From Acidimicrobiales bacterium (GTDB lineage Bacteria > Actinomycetota > Acidimicrobiia > Acidimicrobiales > UBA8190): a stretch of DNA of 64,000 bases. The stretch lies in the NCBI GenBank assembly GCA_035531755.1, contig DATKSK010000071.1, positions 26,461 through 90,460 on the forward strand, in the 5' to 3' direction. Both the position numbers and the translations under genes were made by a program. The notes under the pieces were generated by a model, which saw nothing but the letters and a program-made list of their open reading frames with translations, searched no databases and was not told the DNA's origin. Of this stretch, positions 58,626 to 64,000 are shown piece after piece. Position 1 is the first letter of the stretch. Each line of letters starts with the position of its first letter.

Positions 58626-60137
58626 ATGGACCACGACCGGGCCGATGCCGGCTCCTCGAACATGTCGGCCCACCGCCACACGGGGCTGGCGCTGCTGGTG
58701 ATCTGCGCCGTGCAGATGATGGTGATCCTCGACGGCACCATCGTGAACATCGCGCTGCCCTCGATCCAGCACGAGCTCCACTTCTCGGCGACGAACCTCG
58801 AATGGGTCATCACCGCCTACGCGCTGGCATTCGGGGGCCTGCTGCTGCTGGGTGGCCGCAGCGGCGACCTCTTCGGCCGGCGGCGGATGTTCATCATCGG
58901 CGTCGTCGTCTTCACCACGGCGTCGCTCGTGGGCGGGTTCGCCACCGACCAGGCCTGGCTCATCGCCGCCCGGGTGGCGCAGGGCGTCGGCGGTGCGATC
59001 GCCTCGCCCACGGCCCTGGCGCTGATCCAGAACACGTTCCCCGCCGGTCCGCAGCGGTCACGGGCCATGGGCGTCTACGCGGCGATGTCGGGTGCGGGGG
59101 GATCGCTCGGGCTCCTGCTCGGGGGGATCCTGACCGACGTCGCCTCGTGGCGCTGGGTGCTGTTCGTGAACGTGCCCATCGGGCTCAGCGTGGCGTTGGC
59201 CGCGCCCCGGGTGCTCGGCACCACCCCCACCCGACCGGGCCGCCTCGACCTGCCTGGCGCGTCGTCGGTGACCCTCGGCATGACGTCACTCGTGTACGGG
59301 CTGTCCCGGGCCGCCACGTCGGGCTGGTCCGACGGCGTCACCGTCGGGGCGCTCGCCCTTGCGGTGGTGATGCTGGCGGTGTTCGTGACCATCGAGCGGG
59401 TGAGCCCCCACGCCCTCATGCCCCTGCACATCTTCGCCGACCGCAACCGGGCGGGCTCCTACGCCATCATGCTGACCCTGGCGGCCGCCATGTTCGCCAC
59501 GTTCTTCTTCATCACCCAGTTCGTGCAGAACGTCCTCGGTTACAGCCCCCTCAAGGCGGGGGTGGCGTTCCTCCCCATGACCCTCGGGATCGGCGGGACC
59601 GCCACGCTCATGGCGCGCCTCGTCGGCCGGATCGGGCCCCGGCGGCCCATGACGGCGGGCCCCCTCATGGTGTCCGGCGGCCTGTTGTGGCTGTCGTTCG
59701 TCGGCGTCCACGCCGCCTACGTGTCGATCATCGGGCCCCTCCTGCTCCTGGCCACGGGGATGGGCTCGACCTTCGTGCCACTGACCCTGACCGTGATGTC
59801 GCGGGTGCAGCAGCGCGAGGCCGGGCTCGCATCCGCCCTCCTCAACACCGGCCAGCAGATCGGCGGGTCCCTCGGCCTCGCCGTGCTGGTGACGGTGGCG
59901 ACGAGCGTCACCGCGTCCCACCTGGCCCCCGTGCGGCGGGCGGTCGGGCACGCGGCGCAGGCGCTGGCGACGCACCAGGCGGTGACGAGCGGGTACGACG
60001 CCGCCTTCCGGATCGGCTCGCTCATCGCCTTCGTGGGGTTCGTCCTGGCGGTGGTGGTCATCAGGCCCGCCGCTCCCGCCCCGGCCATGGCGACGCCGGC
60101 CGACGCCACGCCCGAACCCGAGCCCGCCCTCGCCTGA
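58626..60137 (+). CDS. DHA2-type MFS multidrug efflux transporter
   Basis: The protein has 503 residues. It shows 14 transmembrane helices. Motif D1/A is ILDGTIVNIALPSIQHEL and GGRSGDLFGRRRMFIIGV; motif C follows in GAGGSLGLLLGGILTDVASW, then RWVLFVNVPIGL. Later landmarks are LLNTGQQIGGSLGLAVLVTV and GSLIAFVGFVLAVVV. These are EmrB/QacA features. It exports toxic compounds with proton exchange. The Pro/Ala-rich C-terminus is cytoplasmic. Control by the divergent MarR gene is likely. Confidence 0.93.
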   Translation: MDHDRADAGSSNMSAHRHTGLALLVICAVQMMVILDGTIVNIALPSIQHELHFSATNLEWVITAYALAFGGLLLLGGRSGDLFGRRRMFIIGVVVFTTASLVGGFATDQAWLIAARVAQGVGGAIASPTALALIQNTFPAGPQRSRAMGVYAAMSGAGGSLGLLLGGILTDVASWRWVLFVNVPIGLSVALAAPRVLGTTPTRPGRLDLPGASSVTLGMTSLVYGLSRAATSGWSDGVTVGALALAVVMLAVFVTIERVSPHALMPLHIFADRNRAGSYAIMLTLAAAMFATFFFITQFVQNVLGYSPLKAGVAFLPMTLGIGGTATLMARLVGRIGPRRPMTAGPLMVSGGLLWLSFVGVHAAYVSIIGPLLLLATGMGSTFVPLTLTVMSRVQQREAGLASALLNTGQQIGGSLGLAVLVTVATSVTASHLAPVRRAVGHAAQALATHQAVTSGYDAAFRIGSLIAFVGFVLAVVVIRPAAPAPAMATPADATPEPEPALA

Positions 60138-60227
60138 CAGCACCGGTCAGCCGGGACGGGCCCGCAGGCCCCTCCCCACGTCGCCGGGTTCATCGCCGCG
60201 ATTGCGCACGTGTCCCAGCAGTGTCTG

Positions 60228-61100
60228 TTACGAGTTCGTCGGCGCTGGTCGGGTCGTCGCGCCGGCCGGCACGGACACGTCGCTGTCGGAGACCGTCGTC
60301 GTGTACGCCGTCAAGTCGAATGCCCCGGTCGGGATCCTGATGAACGTGAGCGTGCCTTGCTGGTCCAGGCAGTACTTGACGTGCTGTGTCCCCGCCATGT
60401 ACGCGACGCACGACGACATTTGGCTGTAGTGCCGTTCCATCGAGTGGTTCACTGTCACGGCTGCTTCCGCAGATCGGATCGCGCCGGCCACTTGTGCCGG
60501 GTTGATGAGGCTCAAGAGGCCCGTTGGCGGTGTCGCTCCCGTGTAGCACGATGGTGTTCCGCTACTGCTGTCGCAGACCGTGCCGGTGGAGCCGTCGCTG
60601 TAATAGGCCGACGTGCCGCTCGAGAACGAAGCCTTGGAACCCATCTGTGCGAACGTGATGGTTGCCGACGAACCCCGTGCCCGATATGTGGCCTTGAAGG
60701 TTGCATGAATCTCAGAGGAATCCCTCCGCTGCAGGTCCTGGAGAACTCGGGCGATCGGCGTCGAGCTTGAGCCGCCCGACTTGGAGCCTGAGCCTCCCGG
60801 CGTCGAGCTTGAGCCCCCCGACTTGGAACCTGAGCCTGACTGGGATCCCGATCCTCCCGGCTGGGAGGCCGAGCCTGACTGGGATCCCGAGCCGGAATTC
60901 GGATCCGAAGCCGCCCCGGGTCCCGAGGCCGGTGTCGAGCCCGAGGCCGGTGTCGAGCCAATTCCGGCACCTGCCGTGTCGCTCGATCTCGAAGCGCCGG
61001 TTGTGCCGTGCCCGTTAGAGCAGGCCCCGAGGACCAAGCCGGCGATGGCGAGGGCGGCGACCCCCGCTCGACGGCTCAACTTCGGCGATGTGCGCATCAT
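60228..61100 (-). CDS. Secreted lipoprotein with Ser/Gly-repeat linker
   Basis: The protein has 290 residues from an ATG behind GGAGATACAAG. AGVAALAIAGLVLGACSNG is a lipoprotein signal with lipobox LGAC. Residues 30-105 are a Ser/Gly/Thr/Pro linker with tandem units such as GSGSKSGGSSSTP. The C-terminal domain (about 105-290) has IHATFKATYRARGSSATITF, AQMGSKASFSS, YYSDGSTGTVCDSSS and VKYCLDQQGTLTFIRIPTGA, with five cysteines. It resembles surface lipoproteins of LppX/LprG-like style only in general layout; I do not claim that family. Confidence 0.7.
   Translation of the reverse strand: MMRTSPKLSRRAGVAALAIAGLVLGACSNGHGTTGASRSSDTAGAGIGSTPASGSTPASGPGAASDPNSGSGSQSGSASQPGGSGSQSGSGSKSGGSSSTPGGSGSKSGGSSSTPIARVLQDLQRRDSSEIHATFKATYRARGSSATITFAQMGSKASFSSGTSAYYSDGSTGTVCDSSSGTPSCYTGATPPTGLLSLINPAQVAGAIRSAEAAVTVNHSMERHYSQMSSCVAYMAGTQHVKYCLDQQGTLTFIRIPTGAFDLTAYTTTVSDSDVSVPAGATTRPAPTNS
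60759..60842. repeat. 42-bp tandem duplication in the lipoprotein linker
   Basis: Two adjacent 42-bp units (60759-60800 and 60801-60842) differ at few positions and encode the doubled GSKSGGSSSTP segment. The length keeps the frame. Confidence 0.8.
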
Positions 61101-61292
61101 CTTGTATCTCCTTCGCCCGACCTCCGGTGAGCGGACCGGGGGCCCGTTTCGCGTTCGACGCTCCCAAGCCCTCGGAATTCTCCATCTTCGCAAATCCGGC
61201 ACCTGACGGGGCTCACCCACCCGCGATGCCGTTCATGTCGGGCGCTGCCCCCGAGACTGGCAGGGGTGCTCGGGTCGGCGGTCACAGCGCGG

Positions 61293-61315
61293 AAACGGCC
61301 ACCCGAAGGTGGCCG
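61293..61315 (-). terminator. Rho-independent-type terminator after the secreted protein gene
   Basis: The stem CGGCCACC / GGTGGCCG encloses a four-base loop (CGAA on the plus strand). On the minus strand the stem is followed by TTTCC. It lies about 95 bp after the stop of the leftward gene at 61408. Confidence 0.65.
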
Positions 61316-61407
61316 CCCCGCTCACGTTGGTCGACGAATCCGGCTGCGCCGGTTCATCCCGTCATCAGGCCGTGGCCCAAACCGTGCAGGTTCACCCCGA
61401 ACGGGCT

Positions 61408-62025
61408 CTACCTGCAGCGGAACGGAATCTCGATTGTCTTCCCGCTGATGACGGCCGGCCCCGCCAGCGTCACTGTCGCAGTGACCAGAACCGGCAGCGT
61501 GTTGGCCGACGCCGCCAGCGTGCACGCCTTCGTGATCGTCTCCCCTGCGTAGGTGCATGCCGTCCCAAGGACGTCCGTGGTGCATCCGACGACCGTGAAC
61601 GGCGGGCTACCGACGATGAGCGGCGTGCTCAACTTGGACCCCGGCGTCGGGACGTTCTGCGCCCGCGGTGCCTTGCAGTGGACCGTGAGCGTCGTGGAAG
61701 GGATGGCCGACCTCGACGCCTGCGGCACGTACGTCACGGTGACAGCGACCCCGCCCGTGGCCGTCGGGGCCAGGCACCAGAGTCGGATCGAGTCGTGGGG
61801 TGGCTGGGCGCTCCAGATGGCACAGGCGACGCTGGCAGGTGCGGCTGAGGTGCAGCTCGCCAATGCGAACGGCGCACCGCTACCCAACCCCCGGATAGTC
61901 GAATGGCCGACCGATGAGTTGACGGTCGTGCTCGGCGTGCGAGCCGACGCTCCCGGGCTGGCGATAAAGAAGGCCAGACCGGTGACGGCCACAGTGACGA
62001 GCATGGTCAAGGTGTGACGTTTCAA
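61408..62025 (-). CDS. Secreted cysteine-rich two-module protein
   Basis: The protein has 205 residues from a TTG at 62025 behind CAGGGGGGAAAC; this start gives a good signal peptide (MKRHTLTMLVTVAVTGLAFF, cut after GASA). The mature part has two similar modules of about 75-80 residues. Module 1 has GAPFALASCTSAAPASVACA, a third Cys in LWCLAP and TTLTVHCKA. Module 2 has PPFTVVGCTTDVLGTACTYA, ITKACTL and IEIPFRC. Each has four cysteines in the same order, which suggests two disulfides per module. I do not recognise the family. An ATG at 62004 would cut the signal short. Confidence 0.65.
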   Translation of the reverse strand: MKRHTLTMLVTVAVTGLAFFIASPGASARTPSTTVNSSVGHSTIRGLGSGAPFALASCTSAAPASVACAIWSAQPPHDSIRLWCLAPTATGGVAVTVTYVPQASRSAIPSTTLTVHCKAPRAQNVPTPGSKLSTPLIVGSPPFTVVGCTTDVLGTACTYAGETITKACTLAASANTLPVLVTATVTLAGPAVISGKTIEIPFRCR

Positions 62026-62264
62026 GTTTCCCCCCTGCCGCAGCGGTCCGAAACGAGGCCGCAAGGCCCCCGCAGCGTTTACTGTAAATCCGCCAAAAGC
62101 CTGGACGCACCACCAATATTGACGAGATTTCCGACGTTCGTTGAGGTCGAAACGGTCTCGAGCGATACCCCGAGCCGCCCGCCTACCGTTCCACAAGCTG
62201 TTACCCCCGTGGCGGCTGAACCTGTCCCCCGAACGGGTCTCCATGGAGTGCGGGTGCTCTGCTT

Positions 62265-62302
62265 ATTTGATTGCTCCAACAACATTTGATTGCTCCAACA
62301 AC
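62265..62302. repeat. 19-bp perfect tandem duplication
   Basis: ATTTGATTGCTCCAACAAC occurs twice without a gap or mismatch (62265-62283 and 62284-62302). The unit is AT-rich and lies in the gap upstream of the leftward secreted protein gene. Confidence 0.9.
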
Positions 62303-62648
62303 GAACGAGGGGCTCACCTATCGAGCGGCTGAGTCGTGGCTCACCGCGCTCCGCTCGACCAAACCCCCCCGAGCCGATTCCGCGACAACCACGCCCGATG
62401 TCGCCGGCACACAGCATCTCAGGGCATCCCCGCGGAGAATGTCGTCGTCGGCGAGCCCGACACGGACTCAGAGATCGCGTCCCTTGCCGACGCCGGTGCC
62501 GCTGCGCAGCTCCTCGGACGCCGTCGCCCACCACGGTGCAGAGGGGGTCTGACTGGCGGACACGTTCCTCGAGCCAGAGAGCAGCCCCGTTGGTCCGAGC
62601 GATGCCGGCGAAAAGGTCCTCGCCGGGTCCACCGTCACCTGCGACCCG

Positions 62649-62693
62649 AAGGCGGCTGCCGGCTCGGGCACAAGGCGGCTGCCGGCTCGGGCA
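62649..62693. repeat. 23-bp tandem duplication
   Basis: AAGGCGGCTGCCGGCTCGGG followed by CAC and then CAT occurs twice in direct succession (62649-62671 and 62672-62693), matching at all shared positions but the last. Confidence 0.85.
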
Positions 62694-62988
62694 TTCGGTC
62701 CGAACCCGGACGTCGGCCGCGGTTGGCGTAATGTTCCCGCCGCCGTCATTCCGACGACAGACCATCAACCGCTCACCCCGCCTGCCGAGACACGAGCTCT
62801 GACCGTCGCTGCGGTGGCCGCTGCACATCGCCATGCCAGGCGACACCCGGCGTCTGTGTGGTGCTCGACAGCGAGCAAGGGGGGGGCGACAGGTGGGCGC
62901 GTGGTCGTCAACCCAGCCCCGCTGACCGTTGGGCAGTGAGGTCGGACGCACGATGCGACCGTGCCAGAGCGGCTGGATGTCCATTTCG

Positions 62989-63062
62989 TGCCCCCGGCAG
63001 GAGTCGAACCCGCAACCTGGTGGGTAGAAGCCACCCGCTCTGTCCAGTTGAGCTACGGGGGC
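62989..63062 (-). tRNA. tRNA-Arg (anticodon UCU)
   Basis: The sequence is 74 nt on the minus strand. The acceptor stem is GCCCCCG/CGGGGGC with A as discriminator. The anticodon stem GGTGG/CCACC encloses CTTCTAC, giving anticodon TCT. The T arm has GGTTCGACTCC. CCA is not encoded. Confidence 0.95.
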
Positions 63063-63164
63063 GAAGGCGACGTCGGACCCCCGTGGGGCGGCCCGCGCGG
63101 ACCAGGGTAGCCCTCCGCGACGTGGCGACCCCGCTTGGTCGGTATGCCATGCTGGGACCATCAC

Positions 63165-63239
63165 GGTGGCCGTAGCTCAGTTGGTTAGAGCGCCAGGTTG
63201 TGGCCCTGGAGGTCGGGGGTTCAAGTCCCCTCGGTCACC
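63165..63239 (+). tRNA. tRNA-His (anticodon GUG)
   Basis: The sequence is 75 nt including the extra G(-1). The acceptor is GTGGCCG/CGGTCAC with C73 opposite G(-1), as tRNA-His requires. The anticodon stem CCAGG/CCTGG encloses TTGTGGC, giving anticodon GTG. The T loop is GGTTCAAGTCC. CCA is not encoded. Confidence 0.95.
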
Positions 63240-63296
63240 CCGAGCGCGCCACGCGCCCGTTCCACCCCTGGGACGCGTTCGCGTACACTCGCCGTT

Positions 63297-63368
63297 GCGC
63301 CTCTAGCTCAATGGCAGAGCAACGGACTCTTAATCCGCAGGTTGGGGGTTCGAATCCCCCGGGGCGCA
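63297..63368 (+). tRNA. tRNA-Lys (anticodon CUU)
   Basis: The sequence is 72 nt. The acceptor stem GCGCCTC/GGGGCGC includes one T-G pair. The loop CTCTTAA gives anticodon CTT. The T arm has GGTTCGAATCC, and the discriminator is A. CCA is not encoded. Confidence 0.95.
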
Positions 63369-63553
63369 CGCACGGCGCGTAACGCTGCGGGCCGCCTGCT
63401 CTCACGGCCCGAGGGCCCTGCCGGGGAGCTCCGGCGAGGACCCCGGCCGAACCTCCGAATGGCACCTCCCCCGTCCGCCGCCGGACGTGGGAGGCTCGTC
63501 ACACGTGATCGAGACGACCGGGCCCTCCGGGCCGTGACCGAGGTCGCGGCGAC

Positions 63554-63837
63554 GTGACCGAGGCTCCGCCCGTCCGCAGCGACATCCAGGGGCACGTCGC
63601 CGTCGTGACCTTGGACAACCCCACCAAGCGCAACGCGCTGAGGCGCGGGTCACCGACGGGATCGTCGACGCCCTCGACAAGGAGCGGACGCGGATGCTGA
63701 CGGACCATCAGCCCGTCGCCGGCGAGGTGTACGCGCGGGTGCCGGGCCTGCGCCGGCGCGCCTACGACAGCGGGGACCACCTCGAGGCGACCGCCGCCTT
63801 CCACGACAAGCGCCCGCCCGTGCTCGAGGGCCGGTAG
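63554..63837 (+). pseudogene. Decayed enoyl-CoA hydratase (crotonase) pseudogene
   Basis: From the GTG at 63554 the frame reads VTEAPPVRSDIQGHVAVVTL then DNPTKRNALR, a clear crotonase N-terminus. It then runs out of the family pattern and stops near 63698. In another frame, VTDGIVDALDKE continues the expected helix. Further on, RRRAYDSGDHLEATAAFHDK followed by RPPVLEGR and TAG at 63835 matches the end of crotonases. The middle of about 170-200 residues, with both oxyanion-hole segments, is missing. So there is at least one frameshift and one large internal deletion. Confidence 0.75.
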
Positions 63838-63883
63838 GCCGGGTGGGAGTGGACGTGGCCCCGACCAGATGGGAGCCTGCATC

Positions 63884-64000
63884 GTGACCACAGCGCCCAT
63901 GGACGTCGGGGCCTTCCTGGAGGCCCGAGGCGATGCCATCCTGTCGACCGCGCAAGAGGCCGTGATGCGCCACGGCCTCGTCCACTACGAGGCCGCCGGC
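63884..64000 (+). CDS. N-terminal fragment of an unrecognised protein
   Basis: The reading frame opens at a GTG at 63884 and runs out of the window after 39 codons. It begins VTTAPMDVGAFLEARGDAIL, then MRHGLVHYEAAG. The helical A.G..IL..A...V...GL.HYEAAG style resembles the start of some actinobacterial RsbR-like or histidine-kinase-linked helical domains, but this is a loose impression. The rest lies outside the window. Confidence 0.45.
   Translation, partial: MTTAPMDVGAFLEARGDAILSTAQEAVMRHGLVHYEAAG

Larger units (their letters stand above)
62026..62988. other. 963-bp gap with short tandem duplications, no gene supported
   Basis: Several frames are open on both strands, but none has a ribosome site, a start at a sensible place and a recognisable sequence. 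The first 300 bp are notably AT-richer than the rest of the window and should contain the promoter of the leftward secreted protein. Two young tandem duplications are present (62265 and 62649). Confidence 0.6.

Noticed and set aside
62468..62749. A 93-codon leftward frame in the long gap, Ser/Gly/Pro-rich
   Set aside because: There is no ribosome site, no recognisable sequence, and it spans a fresh tandem duplication. Overlapping open frames on the other strand look equally plausible.

Overview
The window is very GC-rich (about 70 % or more by eye), densely packed, and full of GTGA/ATGA start-stop overlaps. The gene set points to a free-living member of the Actinomycetota, possibly Acidimicrobiia or a relative: a Tad/Flp pilus without an outer-membrane secretin, a dormancy-type stress set resembling part of the Mycobacterium tuberculosis DosR regulon, ferredoxin-linked pyruvate oxidoreductase, and several acyl-CoA enzymes. 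The class assignment is inference; the phylum is well supported.

Layout. 1-50 is the start of a leftward gene (perhaps a cytochrome P450) behind a perfect 15-bp palindrome. 320-2856 holds a membrane protein with a metallopeptidase-like motif and a GT87-type mannosyltransferase. 2853-18625 is the Tad pilus locus. It has a leftward unit of minor pilins (two TadE-like, one TadG-like) plus a CpaB protein, and a rightward unit cpaB-tadZ-tadA-tadB-tadC. A histidine kinase/NarL-type regulator pair and two almost identical Flp pilins follow. Two related multi-pass membrane proteins with a GT-C-like layout frame the regulator and pilin genes.

18817-38600 looks like a hypoxia/dormancy island: an APH-ATPase protein, a universal stress protein, GH65, a flavin-binding protein, a zinc-ribbon protein, beta-phosphoglucomutase, Hsp20, an AhpD-like protein, SQR-like, DsrC-like and DsrE-like proteins, DUF1918, PEP synthase, and an operon GAPDH-PFOR gamma-alpha-beta-GltD-like. 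Imperfect 14-bp palindromes close to GGGAC-N4-GTCCC, the core of the DosR/DevR operator, lie upstream of most transcription units in this island. Together the enzymes could phosphorolyse a storage disaccharide, feed glycolysis, and oxidise pyruvate with ferredoxin when oxygen is scarce.

38710-55971 is accessory metabolism: a TAP-like hydrolase, formamidopyrimidine-DNA glycosylase, two acyl-CoA ligases, an enoyl-CoA hydratase, an epoxide-hydrolase-like enzyme, a flavin monooxygenase, a thioesterase, an aldo-keto reductase, YceI, a GGDEF-EAL protein, an MBL-fold hydrolase and a beta-propeller protein. 56082-60137 carries DedA, an unusual zinc-ribbon protein, an orphan ParA, and a divergent MarR/MFS efflux pair. 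60228-62025 encodes two secreted proteins. A repeat-rich gap, a tRNA cluster (Arg-UCU, His-GUG, Lys-CUU), a crotonase pseudogene and the start of an unrecognised gene close the window. No insertion sequence, CRISPR array, rRNA or replication origin was seen.
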